Below are positions 42,357 through 56,400 of a DNA stretch of 64,000 nucleotides, piece after piece. The stretch is taken from assembly GCA_947568835.1 (NCBI GenBank), contig OX387605.1, forward strand, positions 2,790,001 to 2,854,000, written 5' to 3'. This DNA is from Protonemura montana (taxonomy: Eukaryota > Arthropoda > Insecta > Plecoptera > Nemouridae). The translations under genes were made by a program, and so were the position numbers. Under the pieces are notes generated by a model. That model saw nothing but the letters and a program-made list of their open reading frames with translations, had not been told where the DNA came from and did not search any database. Position 1 is the stretch's first letter. Each line of letters begins with the position of its first letter.

Positions 42357-44490
42357 AATAAATTTTTTTTTTAACTATTGCCTAAGGGTTTTATTTCGTA
42401 ACTCTTGGTCATATTACACTGGTAAGGGGTGCCTGTTTTGGCAATATCAAGCAGTCAGTCACAAATACAAGTGTCATTTGTAAGGTATAACAAAATAAAA
42501 TATTAACACTCGAACAACAGTGCCTCCACCTAGAAGCATCCTCTATTTTTGACAGAAAAGTTGTCATTTATGGCCATTAATTGCAAGTACAGTATCGTAA
42601 CAGTTGTTGGTCTGTATCCATTATCTACTTTGATCTGAATTTTACATTAGATATCTTTAACCCTTTTTTTCATAGAAAATAGAAGTAGAAAATATTACAC
42701 TAACGTATCTCAACGTCACAAAAAACAGCCTGTCATACTGTATCCTGTTTATTTCTCCATTTGCTGTCATCTTTAAACAAGATGTATAGTTTCTAGTTCT
42801 TTTTTTCACCCATAATTATATTCATCATCAAAAAATTCTTTATAATAATAAAATTACTAGAAATAATGTACATTTCAAACAAAAAGTCAGCGTATGTCTC
42901 AATCACGTGCTGAATGACGATGAAGGGTTGGGACCAAAGACCGTTGGGACTATATTAGTTTGGGATCACCCTCCTCAAGACTATCCTTGAGCCCCTGACC
43001 TAGACTGGAGGGTTCCCGTCAAAGACCGGTGGCCAACACGAACCGGTACCAACTTGTTCTGCCGTACAGCAGCGCCGCGCTCGACGCTATCACGAACCCT
43101 CATCAGGCTGACAATCGTTTGTTAGGGAAGCGTGTGAATCAGATTGTTTACATCACAGCGACGCGTGCTTTTGGCACAAGTGTTTTGCGTCAGATCGAGG
43201 CGCATCCTTCGAAGAGTTACAGACCGGCGTTTCAGCTTTTCACCTGCCAGGTCACGCTCGTGTCGCTGATAGGTAAGTGTACTAGCATTACACGTCACGT
43301 AATCGCATTATTAACTGGTTATAATTGTCATCTTGTTGCGGTGTTGTTGTTGTTGTTTTCTAGATCGCAACCCTTTAATTTTGCTTCGGTGGAGTCGATG
43401 ATGTGGTTGGGGTCAATTTAAAAGATGCATCGAAATACTAGCGTGACTACAATCCTTTAGTTTATCGGGACTTAAAAATAAAATAAACGCCTATAATATT
43501 GTATTGCCGTTATAAGTGCGCTGTTTTATTTAGAAACGAATCCACGCAGGACAGATAAGTTGATTTCGTGCCTCGGTGAAGATATACTCAAGGATATAGT
43601 GATCGCGGTTCTAAAGATCTGGCAATCGGAGGGTCTTGAGTAGGGTGGTCGGTGGTGACATGGGAAAGCAGGAGATGGCTGTCGCTGTCACCAAGCTAGA
43701 AGCAACCTCTGCCAGAGGGGGAGGGGAGCTGCGTAAGCCGATGGACCGTGTTGGATGAGCGTAGCTAGCTAAGCATTAAAAGGAATGTGTGGAATGTGTT
43801 ATTAATTGTGTTACTGACCGGATCTTATGCGACCAAATTTGGCTTGAAGTTCATTTGCAGGACGCTATCGCATTCGCTATTCGCTATTCAGATGTTTGCC
43901 ATGCCAGTTCAATTAGAACAATTGGGTCATATAATTAAATATCAAATTTTACAACCGCATATTTACCACATCTCAATCGTGAAATGTTATCCAGAACATC
44001 CGTGCAACCGATACATCCTCAAGTCTTTGCATTCCAGTGATTTTTGTCGGCTCTCGCGTCATATCCATAGTGGGGTCGATACCAACTACAAGCTTCACCA
44101 CTTTTTAAATAACCAAGCAATTCACGATTGTCTTTATGTTTGCATGCCTTTAAAAATGTGTTAATTTCTCTCAGAACTCATCCTCCAACGCGACGCTGGT
44201 CGTGCAAGGTGTTTGCAGGTTCATTTGATAAATACAATATCCGATTTCGCCATAAGTTATGATCCCACGCCACTCAGTACCTTTTATCTGAAATATGACA
44301 ACTTTACTGTGCCTATCAATCAGATTATGATAAGGATTATATTACTAGAAATAACGCAATGTAGTGGTGTCATCATGGGTTTATGGTTTGCATTACAACA
44401 GCTTTAGGATGATCAAAGGCAACATCCTTTTCACCAAATTACATGCGTTTTCGCGGGCTTGCCACCAACTTGAACGCATTGGCATTGAAG
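42357..44490. other. Intergenic, nothing firm
   Basis: At 43029-43421 an open frame overlaps a good donor (GATAG|GTAAGT at 43272) and acceptor (TTTTCTAG at 43362), but the product matches nothing and is probably chance. No other exon found. Confidence 0.35.
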
Positions 44491-44790
44491 TGTTGTACGT
44501 TAAGGTAATTTAAGTCGAAAGCACCAATTTGTTACCAATACCAGACAAAACTTGGTCTAAACTTGGCATTGTAGTGTTGTACCGTTGAGTGTAGGTGGTA
44601 GTACGTTAAGGTAATTTAAGTCGAAAGCACCAATTTGTCACCAATACCAGACAAAACTTGGTCTAAACTTGGCATTGTAGTGTAGTACCGTTGAGTGTAG
44701 GTGGTAGTACGTTAAGGTAATTTAAGTCGAAAGCACCAATTTGTTACCAATACCAGACAAAACTTGGTCTAAACTTGGCATTGCGATCGA
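44491..44790. repeat. 106-bp tandem repeat, about 2.8 units
   Basis: GTACGTTAAGGTAATTTAAG recurs at 44495, 44601 and 44707. Each unit continues with CGAAAGCACCAATTTGT and CCAGACAAAACTTGGTCT. Units are nearly identical, so the expansion is recent. Confidence 0.9.
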
Positions 44791-47363
44791 AGACGGCGGA
44801 TGGATCGGAGTTTTTACGCCTCAAGATTTGATATTTTACATATCAATGACATTTTGCAAACTTCAAGCAAATCAATTTAGGCAGCACACGGAAAAAAAGA
44901 AAAATATATGTAGTTAAAAAATATAAATATAGCACAGAGTTCCAACATTCAATCAAAATGGAATGCTTTGTGTTATAGAAATACGTCACTATGTTCGTAG
45001 ACTTCGAAGAGTGGTTTAAAATTAAAACTTACGTTGGTCTAGCTTCAAATTTGAAACGGAGATTAGCACAAAAAGAAAAAGTAGGGTGCTAAAAAATTAA
45101 TTTTGTTTGATTTGACAGAACAGTGCCGTCTTGAATGTAATAACCAGATTTAAATGTAGATTTCCATCTTTTTTTTTAGTATTTGTGAAATTATTTTCCT
45201 ATTAACTTTTCAAAATATCAGAAATCGAATAAAAATGCATTTTACCTTAGCACCAAGTTGAAAGGTAAAAGATAAAAGTTGAAGGTAGTCACCAAGATTT
45301 TGGTGACATCGACTGTTCTAGGTTCAATGATCAGCACTGAAAATCTTAGAACCCGTTGTATTTATAAATAAATAGATAAATAAATAGATAATTAAATAGA
45401 TAATTAAATAAATGTGTCCCGGTCAATACCATGTAATCCGGGGGCCCGAAGGTTATATACTTGTAAGTATATTTGATCTGGGGTCTGCCCACAATGGGGT
45501 TACAATTCACTTATCATTTTGCGGTTGGTTTAAATATTAATACCATGTAAACAATAATCCAGACCTGTTTAACTCGGCATATTTGAGCTAAATAAACCGG
45601 CGCAAAATTACCAGAAGGTTAACGTGCCTCTAAACCCCATTATTCAAAATAAGTCTAGTAAATCTAGGGTATAGGTTAGCAAGATCAAAATTCCACTACC
45701 TCGTAGATTCTTGCATTCGACCAACGCTGAGATTCCATTGCTACAGTGTGCGTTGCCAGCTTGCTTGTTGCATTTTTGCAGTTGGGCATCGAGTTTCCCA
45801 CCCGCAGAGTTTTCCGAGTTTTCCGGACTCCGTCGCAATCTGCGAAAGGCCCGGGAAACTCGCGGTTTTCCGGGAGGAATGAAAATTGGAGTCCTACCGC
45901 AGCTTTCATAAAATATGACGCAAAATCTCGCAGACATATCTATCTTTCAAACACCCCTATGTTTTTGCCAAAACTTTTGTCAAAGTTTGTGTTGAAATTC
46001 GGGGCCAGTCCTCGCCGTGGCCCAGTTCGACCCCGTTTTCCCTTTCCGCACGCGGGGCGAGCGATGCCCCGAGCGTACTAGTGATTGGGGGGGAGTACGG
46101 TGTAACCCCCGCCCCCTCGCTGTGGGGTCGTCGCAGACCCCGGGTACCGCGTACCCACGTGTAAGTCATTGTCGACACGTGGTATTGATCTGGCCCTCGC
46201 AACGTGCGTGCACGTGCCCTAGCCAATCCGGGCCAGTGGGTCTCTGCCGGGACGGATTCCAGATCACGAGCTCTATGTCATCTCCTGGTAAACTCATGAA
46301 AGTCTTCCCAGTATTTTAATTTACGTCAGAACCATGTGCATGAAACCACCTGGCCAGGGCAGCCGACCCGCTGCACAAATCACAGAGCAACGTTTTTAAT
46401 TTGGTTTTCATTTCTGAAAATCTACGTCAGAAGCCGACGAGTTTTATGACTCGAGTAGAAAGCATCGGTGTATAATTCACAGATCCTCTATATAGATTTT
46501 CAGTTCAATTTGTTGGATGACTTTTTGAGTTTTTAAAACGAAACTTTATATTCGGTTTGAGTTTTTGGTTATTATTTGACAGAAGAACACCCTTGATTTA
46601 CTGTCTTTCAATTTCATCACTCGACATGCGTTTTATTGCGCTGAACGGAAGGCCGTTCATCATTCATTTTTCATCAATAATTGTGCACCTCTACAATGTA
46701 ACATTCATGGTTTGCTTCAAAGTCCAGGTACACAGTCGAGAGCAATTAGTCAAAGTGTCCGTACATCTCCCAGTTTCGGGCAAATGAAAGCAGAACACGA
46801 GACACAAAGGGAAGTTCTGTTTCCGAGCCACGTCTGTTTTGGAAACCCATCTCAATCACAGCGACGGTAGCTAGCAGAGGAAAGCGCACGCGTGCCCCGA
46901 GTTATCAGCAAGTTTCCACGATGGCTTTCCACGAGCCAACACGCTCACAGCGCGGCGAAGTCAGTGACCAGTGCTCGGCGGGCGACGCTCCAGAGCAGAC
47001 GTCTTCGTACCGACGTCGACGCTAACGTCGCGTTCCTGGCACTTGGCAGGCTTCTCTGACGAACTTCAACGCTCGGCAATTGACTCCGGGGTGTTGTTGC
47101 TAAGTCGGTTTGTGACTGGCGATTGTAATCTCGTTTGCTTCATCGTTACGCGAGTGCACCGATTGCCGGTGCTTGTGAACTTCTATTGTGATGCATGCGA
47201 TTTCTACGTGACATTTCGAACGAATACTTTATAGCGAGGCGATGCGTGATGATAAGGGAAGAGTTTTAATAAGTTTAATGCCATTTTACGAAGCGTGGTT
47301 GCATTTTGTGGACAAGTATGTTGCGAACTTTGCGTGACTCTCCGTGCTACTAGATGAAACGAC
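44791..47363. other. Upstream region of the SMP-domain gene
   Basis: No supported exon. 45,800-46,250 and 46,850-47,050 are GC/CpG-richer and may hold the promoter and 5' UTR of the gene that starts at 47364. An (AAATAGAT)n-like simple repeat lies at about 45360-45415. Confidence 0.35.
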
Positions 47364-47415
47364 ATGATGTTGTTTGCGTTCTTGGAGAAGCACTTCCCGA
47401 AACGGGCGCCTTCAG
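47364..47415 (+). CDS. SMP-domain gene, candidate first coding exon
   Basis: ATGATG start, encodes MMLFAFLEKHFPKRAPS, donor GTAAAA, phase 1 as exon 2 requires. A second ATG 11 bases upstream is in another frame and would hit a stop in exon 2. Short and supported only by frame, so tentative. Confidence 0.45.
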
Positions 47416-50400
47416 GTAAAAAAGGTACGAATCGTGACACTCTTTAAACTAGAGCTGGTTAATTAATGCTACTGTTGTTGCTTTTGTTATGCCTGAGAGT
47501 ATATGATTGTTGAGGAACAGGGGTGGACATGGGTAGAAGCTAAGGTGTAGGTCAGGTACATACTCGTCTAGTGTAACTGCCACTTGACATTTTCACACTG
47601 CAGTCATAAAACGCGATGCATTTTAAAACACATGCGTGAGCGATATCACTGTATGGCTGCTTTTAATGCTTTTTGGTTATGTTGCTGTAACATGAACCAA
47701 CTGCAAGTCTGGTTGGTCGGTTTACAATGCATCTAATAGCTTCGATGGAATTGTCAAGTGAGTTTTGTGTGAAATATACATTAGGTTATGTAGGGGAGAC
47801 TGGGGCTAGTTGTTACAATTTCGACGTTTGATTTTTTTGTGAACATTTAAAAAAATTTTCATTGATTTTAGATTTGGCAATGTATTTGCACATATTTTGA
47901 GTAATAGAAATAATTTTTATAACATTGATAATTTTTTTTAATAGACACGTGATAACGTAAAATTTGTCTGATTGTAAAGTGTAACAACTTGCCCCTTGTC
48001 GGGGTAAGTTGTTACAGGTCAGGGGCAAGTTGTTACAGTACCTAGTTAATAGGGAAAAAACAAAAATGAGCTGGTTATAAATAATGTTTAATATATAATG
48101 TATATTAGGGTTTATTTTTTAAGTGAAATGTTATATTTACTGAATCAACTTTCAACTTTATCAATCGCTTACATGCAATCTACACGAATATATTCTGATG
48201 TGAATACAATACACTTCACATGCGCCCAAGTCGAACACTGAATGAACTGAATCCTGTCTAGTTCTGCGGGGCCTGATTTGGAGAAGATTCGAGAACAGAC
48301 AAAACAAACTCAGTCTTCGTCATCCTCCTCCAGAGAAGAGTTCTCGTTGATGTCCGTTGGCGCTTTTCGCTTCTTATCTCATATTATGTCAATATGTCAA
48401 TGTTCCTCCTATAAATTCGCATTTTATAACCTGGAAATCTAATGGAACTAATCATATTATATTTTGTACAAACGGAATATGAAATCCAAAAAAAAAATCC
48501 AGCGTAAAATAAAAGAGGCAGTGTCCCATAATCTCACATCATGTCCACACAAAAATGAACTGTAACAACTAGCCCCAGTAGCACTTCAATTACATTAGTG
48601 CTATTATTTAATGACCTATTTGAATATCAGCCCGGAAATAACTATTGGCATTACGAGAAAATGTGGGGCTATCAGGTAACACAACTCATTTGGGTATTGC
48701 ATTAAAATTTAACAGCTGGGAAGGAAAAATGAAAAAAATTATATCTAGCCTCGTGGTGCCAAAATTGTTTTATCTCCAATAATTGCCGTACTTCGGCGCT
48801 TTGGACTAGTTTTGCAGTTTCAGACTGACGAGCGACCTAATAGCTAACACTGATATTAATGACACCACGATATTTCAAATCCCCTATTTTTAAAGTCGAT
48901 TGTAACAACTTGCCCCTGTAACAACTTGCCCCAGTCTCCCCTACTTACATGACAGTTTTCGGCTCATTTAACAACCTATCATAACGCTTCACGTTCAAGC
49001 AAAGAAGATTTTACACATTGAAATCAATGAGGCTTGTTGCTATTTGAATTCGAAATCCGGAGGATTCCGATTTGAAAACTACGTCATGAAAAGCTTGGCC
49101 AAGAAAGAAAAGCGTCGGGATGTAGAGAAACTCAGCGAACAGAAAGCACCACGCGTTCCTCACGGGTTTATAGCGATGATTTTTCTCAGTTGATAGCGAT
49201 AAATGTGGTTGCTTGAATATCTTAGAGCCTGGGTAAATGAAGAAGAATTTCTCTCCCGCGAATAACAATACGAGATTTACCCGCTCGAGTATTTACTAGA
49301 AAACGACGACAGAGAATGCAGTCGGCGCAAAAGAACCTCGTCGTTAAGCGCCACGGCGTTACCGAAGATCATTACATCCTCACGTACCACCGAAAAGAGA
49401 AACGGATGTAACTTATGGGAATAATATTGCTGCTGTTCTTTGCTATACAATCAAATACAATGTGAGACGACCTCTTCGTCCCGTTGCCGGAAGATTCTCA
49501 TCGATCACCATATCGGTGGCGATAGGGGGTTGTGGGAGAGTTGGATGAGGGGGGGGGGAGTAATATCACGCACCCCTGCAAGCACCGATTCATCACGGGC
49601 ATGCCGGGGTCGTCTGGATCATACAGGGCATGTTACCCCATCGCTACTCCTCCCACGAGAAGGAGCTGATCCATGGACGTGGGGACAAGGGTCCTCTTCG
49701 AAGAGTTAATCTGCCTTCTTTCATTGGGTGAAATGGATCATATTGGAAAGTCAATTGCGTGATTTTATTGGGACACCTGAGTCGTCATAGCTCAGGCTGG
49801 AGATTTTGAAGGTGGAAAAATGAAGGAAGATAAGGGTAGAAATATAATAAGAACATTCTCGGGGGAGGGCACTTTAAATTTGGCCTTGCCTATATTTTGC
49901 TAATTTAGTAGTAGGGAAAATTTAGATGCGCTGAAAATGGGCACTTAACGAACACGTGCACCTATGTGAGGGTCTTGGTTCTTGCAGCCCTTGTTGTACA
50001 GAGAGGGGTAGGGCGGGGGGTGATGTCTTGAAGTTGACTGACTTTCTCTGGGAGCGCTCGGTCGTGGGCAGGCACCATATGGCCTAAAGCCCTCGCATAA
50101 TTAGCGCCAATTAATAAATTGTTGTTTAGCAGGTGGTTATTGTGTTTTTATTAATAATGCGTACCTACGGCTTGCTGGGGTGTTATTACAGCTTCACAAA
50201 ACGACTGAAATTTAATCGTGCAAGACATATTACTTTCTTTTCTCCTAGGTTAATCATCCGTTGGAAAAGCAATCAAGAAAAATGACCGGCAAAATGGTAT
50301 TGCGATTACTGATACCTTGCTGTCACGTTTGAACGATAGGCTAACCATTTTGAAAATACTGTTGATTTTGAAAGAAATTTTAATCACAGTTACAACTTTA

Positions 50401-53400
50401 CAAAAGCATCGCGTGAAATATTAGAGCAAGTTTTGTAAATAGATAAATTGGGGGCATATTGGCATGGAGCAAGTCCATGTTATCAAATTGAATCGATGAT
50501 AATGTATGATTTCTTGAAGAGTGTTGTATCTTGTAGCGTTCAGGCAGTTTTATCGGTAGTAGGGCAACACAAGATAAGGAGCACTAGACAAGCATTGCGC
50601 TGCTAAATCTGCTCTAAATGTTTGTGGTGAGCTTGAAAAGTCTCGGGTTCATGCTACCAAGCAGTATTTACCTCGCGGTGTACTTAGTGTTGCGCTAGAG
50701 TACTCCGCATGTGTACTGAACTTAAAACAAAGCAAATTAAAACGAGCGTGGTCATGGAACGCATGTACCTAGGCACTCAGTGCATGACGTTTAGCTGGCT
50801 GTACAATTGGTCGGTGGTAATTAAAAGTAAAAAGCCTAAAACACAAAGACATTATTGGGTTTGCTTTGGGAATTAACGGTACTGGTTGGTAGTAGAACCT
50901 TAGAGAAAAGAATGGGTTAACATTTTTTTTCTCTAAGGTAGATCTTCTTCATATCCCGTGCTAACATAGGATGCTAACCCATGCTAACTTACTATGCTAA
51001 CCCATGCTAACATACTATGCTAACCCATGCTAACATACTGTATGTTAAGGTTGTTCTCAGCCCCTAGGGGTTCCACAGTGATACAGAAAAATATTGAAGT
51101 CTCCAAGAGTAAAAAATTAGCATTGGCGAGCTACAAAATTGCAAAATTACAAAATTATAAACTGTATTTACAAAATTGTAAGCGATTTTCTTCAAAGAGC
51201 TTGTTCTGTTTGAACTTGCACCTAAGCAGGATTGTCACGTTAGCGGCAGCACTCTGCCGAATTGTATGCCGCGCCATGTGCTAACTACGACGGCCAATAT
51301 CATTTTCATTGCGCCACATTATTTGCCCAACTTTTTCCTTGCGCTGGAATTTAATATCGTGCCGCCGAGCAAACAATGTCGGGGGGGGGGGGGGGGGGGG
51401 GGATGTTTGCGCTGATTGCCGTCGCTTGCGCCCGTGGGTCGTGTCCCGTGGACCGCGCAAGCAACTCTCGTCTCGGCCACTTTAATACATAGGTACTCTT
51501 TTCGGGATGTCGAGGGGAAATTTTAAATAGTTCCTTAGGGAGGTGCATTGGGACAAGCACTTTTCAAATGAGATTCCAGTTAATTCACCGGGCAGTTATT
51601 ACCGTGTTAAAATGTTTATTTTTATTATGAGCAAGTATAGCTAATTACAAGAAAGTATAAATCAAAATTAAAACTGCAGCGGTTGGTTTGGTGTAATCAC
51701 TAGTGTAATTATAATAATATCTTTGATAACGCACTGATTTTTTTTTGTACATCCGTGTGATATTGTTATCAAAACGATAGGACATGATCAACGATTCATA
51801 TCTTTCTCTATTCTCGGCGACTCCACCACCACAGCGGTTGTCGGAAGATACGTCCAAGATAGTATTTAATTATCAGATATAAATATCAGATTGATTCAAA
51901 CCAATTGATACCGCGCGCAGTCTCTGTACAGAATAATTATTGATAGAGTACGTGGGGGGAGGTAAATAACAGTGTTTAACCTGGTACCATCCGATATCTG
52001 CAGCACGTGCGGACAGCCCCGCGCAAAATGGTGTATCACTTCCTACGCGAATAAACCCGAATGCTAATTTCTGTGAATTCTCCATTGTAATGTTGCAAGC
52101 CATTCAACCAGTCAATTCAACGCAATGCAGATATTTATGAAATCAGAATTTCATTACTAGGATAGAAACTACCTATCGGGCGACCCATCAAGAGATTGAC
52201 GACTTTTGAAACGGATAGAACAAGCGGACAGGGACACAAAGCAGTTTAAAAAAATGTACAATTTATCAGGAAAATATTGAGGCGAAGCAGGAGTGACGAC
52301 GCATTGGCCGGAAAACCTGTCCGGAAAAACCCACGCTGGTCAGCCAGACTATAAATAAACTGAAGAAACTCATCTTTTACTGATAGTGCGATGATTTACA
52401 ATTGCTTTGTTCTGTGTGGTTAGCTTGACTTAAAAATGCTTTGATGGCTTGAACTTCCAATCCAAATGTAGTTTGATGATTATCTGGCGAGCCTAATTAA
52501 AAAAGGGAATCACCATGGGCAAATTCAGGATCATTTTGACCACCCCGTGGATGAGCGGGTGATTCTTAGAGCAACTGCAAAGCAGCAAGTATGTGATCCT
52601 CTTTCTCGTGTGTCCCCACTCAGGTTCGGGGTCATGGACACGCCCGAGGCCGGACCCTGAGGAACGACAGACGCCGCTCGGCGACGACATGACGGCAACC
52701 GGCGCCTACAACGACGCCCCCGACGACTTCGAGACGGCGCTCGTACACAAAGCCAGGGTAAGTGACCAGGCGGGACTCACCAAGGCCCGGACCCACAAAA
52801 GGGGGTTATTGCATAACCCTGGGATTAAAGTCATAAGCCTTTGATTTTAGCCCCACTTGGAATCTACATAGAGAGGTTATGCTTTTTCGAGGTTAAAATA
52901 GCCCCGTAATTTAGCACCTGCTTCCGATTCGGGGTTATCGAAATAGCCCCATTATTTTTAACATCAATATGGCCTGTGTCCCATACACAGATATGTGATA
53001 AAAACATAAGCTATAGAGTTAAAAAAGTTTTACATTTTGAATAAAATTCGTCCGTACTATAAAAACAACTCACCTTTTTGTTTGGATGGTTTTTTCTGCT
53101 CTTTCCAGCGGTTTTGTACATCTTGAATTGACCGGGTGGTGAACCCCACGGAATTAACAGCGTTGGCAATGTCTTGCCATATTTTAGTTTTTTTTGGGCA
53201 CGTGTAATGCCTGGCCCGAATTTCTTACCTAACATTACGGAATGCTTTGCATAGTTTGTCACTAGGACTTCGTTCTCCTCACGAGTAAACTTAGGTTTCC
53301 TTTTCCTTTCCTTTTCTAATTCCATTGTGATGATGCTATTTAGTAATGAGTAGCTTCAAAAAGTTCAGTGGGGAAAACAAAAGAGCGACGGTTCAGTATG

Positions 53401-56400
53401 TTTGAATTCTGTGCTCTTTATTTTGATTGGTTGATTCGAAGTTATTTTTGTGACGTCATCAATGATGTCGTACCTTCCCTCCCCTCCAATAACCTCGCGC
53501 GGGGCTAAAATTTTCGGGGTTATTTAACCCTACACTGTCATAACCATGATCAGTTTTTACCCCGCTTTGTGGATCTGGGCCCTGGGCCCAGATCGAAATA
53601 TTTTATTTTTCTAAACGTTCACCTCCGTTTGCATTGCTAGAGTGGCAGGCTGGTTGCCGCTATTTCAGTCTGGAGAATCAGCTGTCCTCTCAAATAGCTG
53701 TCCTCTCATATAGCTGTCCTCTGTATATTGGCGACCAACCTGCCGCTTCTCAGTCCTGTCATGCCAACGTGGTCGAAACTTCGGCACACGCCAAGATCCT
53801 TCTCACAATCCTCTCAGGACAAAGCAGTTCAACACAAAAAAGTGAAGTTGTTCTGATGTTGATGAGATATCAGTTTCAGAATCTACAGGTTGATTAGGTG
53901 CTTGCCTTGTGTTTGGCCCGCAGATACCTGACATCTATAGAAATTGACACAAAAACAAACATGAGAAACAATTCACCAATCCAAACACGAGAAATATAAA
54001 AAAAAAAACATAATCCATCATGGAGTTCATTGGCATTAGAGTGGATACCGAAAGTGCTGTCATCTTTAATCTTGATCACCTTCCATGTTGCGTCTTGCGA
54101 CATCACGCACAATAACAACGCAAACCCGGTGCATAATTTCACAAACGCATCTCAGCTGCTGCGTGAACGCGTAGGTTGACGCAAGTCAACGATGTGCAAA
54201 TATGATACGAGCAGCTGTGTGTGTGTACCACTAATTCGTAATTAGCAGTTTATTACAATTTGCCGGGAGAATCTGCATAATTCTAGACTATCTGTTGTTC
54301 ACGAAGCACTCCATGAAAGTACTGGACGTGGAGAAATAGGTTCTTGCACCCTCGAGAATTTCGAACGACACGGTAAATCATTGAACACTTTGCAGTTGAG
54401 CTGCTCTGGACACCAACGGCTTGGGAGTCGAATTTAATCATCAAATGATATAATCACCCTACTTGTTCGAAACGACACCGGCTGGAGTCCGCGGTGCTAG
54501 GCTTGAATAATGCAATGGTAATTGTAGTTGTACTGCCTGTACTTAGGGGACCCGAGCCGAAGTTGTACACTGCTGTTGGGATAGTTATTCGTTGCAAATG
54601 AGAGGCGGTTTTGTGCGCGGCGAAACGCTGCAACAAATGTTGTAATGCAACGCCGAAAATAAATCTCGCTAATTTGATGGTGAAAAATGTCACTCAATTT
54701 CGTCGGGAAGTTAATACGTGCCGTCTTTATCTCGCAGTAAAATGTCAATAGTTTTGAGCAATTGTTGGGCGAGGCATGCTTGGAGATGACGACATGGCAT
54801 TTGCGTATTAGGAAGCAAAGAAAACATTCTAAAAAAGGACAGGCAGCAACCGTGACCAATCACTTTATGAAATTCGGTGTCATATCTCTAAGGCCATATT
54901 TTTTAAATAGAAGAGCTGGTCATGAAATTCGCGCATTAGTGCAAGGATCACCGCATTTATTGGCGAACAGGTCTCACGACTTACAAAGTAAAGCGAGCAC
55001 CTGGTAAAGCAAGTAGCAAAAAAGCATGACCTAAAACGCCGAAAAACGCCCAAAACGACTGACATATTGCATTTGAAAAGAACGGTCGGTTGGCTTACAG
55101 TAGATATAATTTATAATCCTTTGCTTCTGACCGTCGGCTCTATGGATCGAGATTTCGGTCCAACACCAAGCAAAGGAGCGGCGTCTGGCTTCCGGGAGCG
55201 TGTGGTCGTGATTTCCTGGAGGGATGCAGTACACGTGACTCCTTCAAAGAGCTACCCGATTAGCGGAGTCGAACACCGATGCTTACGCACACACACGCAC
55301 GCACGCTTTGTACGCGACGCACCTGGCACACGTCGTCGACCCCCGCGAGCCTCTGATCGGCGGGGGGGGGGGAGATTACGTATAAATGGACATCAACAAG
55401 CTTATAGAGAAGGGGAATGGGGTGCTGAATGAAGGAGATCTATCAAAGAATAATTTTCTCATTAATTTTCCCAACCCGAGAGGGTTACGTGGTATTTGGT
55501 TCTAGTTTATTCCTGCGACCAGGGATTTCCGGGATAGAGCTAAGTAAAGCTGGGATAGTGCTGGGTATGACCGTACTTCCTTGACCCTATACATGACCTG
55601 GATTGGTGTGCCCATGGTAACTCGTTATTATCTATATTACTGTGTTTACTTACGAGCATTACATAAGGTGTGTATTGACTTATGGATTATAATAAATAAC
55701 CTAGCATGAAATTAACTCGCGCCTATTGTACCGTTTTAATCGCCCCGATAACTTCTGTGTGTGCTCTCTTACGCGAGCGCGTTGGTCCACACCACATACA
55801 GCCTACAGGTAGACAAATATAATATCTGGCTATGTGTGGTACAATTGATTAGAATTGTCTTGCAATCGCGTTCAATGTCTCAAGGTCAGCCAGCAATGTC
55901 TGAGATGGTTACTTCCGGTGAAACCAGTCTTTCCAAGTCGCGATCAAAGATACGCCCGATTCCCTTCCGAATCAGCTGACATCTGCATTTCATCTGCAAC
56001 GGACAATCGCGGGCTTTGCTGTACGCAGCGTGGGAAAAGCCTCCATCACGTTCGGACTTTCCCAGCAACATGAATACTCTTCGTCATCACTTGGAGCAGA
56101 GCACATGAAACAATAAAATGAAATACCGTCTTCTAAGTTCTCTATGTATCTTGTCACATTCAGGCCATGTTCTGGCTCAAGTTAATGAAGAGTTCAGCGG
56201 ATTTCCACTGTAAGAAAACGTAGTTTTTCCGTTGAAATTGAAATCCTGACATGATTTCAGTACAAATAACGATATACGAGTGCTTCTTTTATTATTATGA
56301 ACACTATAAACGTCTCAAAAATGGATACCCAAACGGGGACTCGAACCCCGAACTCCACCTATCGCGGGTGTTGCTCCAACCCATTGAGCTTTTTGGACAC

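Noticed and set aside
43029..43421. Two-exon small gene
   Set aside because: A donor and an acceptor fit, but the product has no protein-like features and there is no clear start context.
49440..49709. 89-codon plus-strand frame
   Set aside because: Low-complexity GC-rich stretch with no recognisable motif.
55067..55432. 121-codon plus-strand frame as an alternative first exon of the SMP gene
   Set aside because: Arg-rich from CpG and G-run composition; no donor in the right phase was found.
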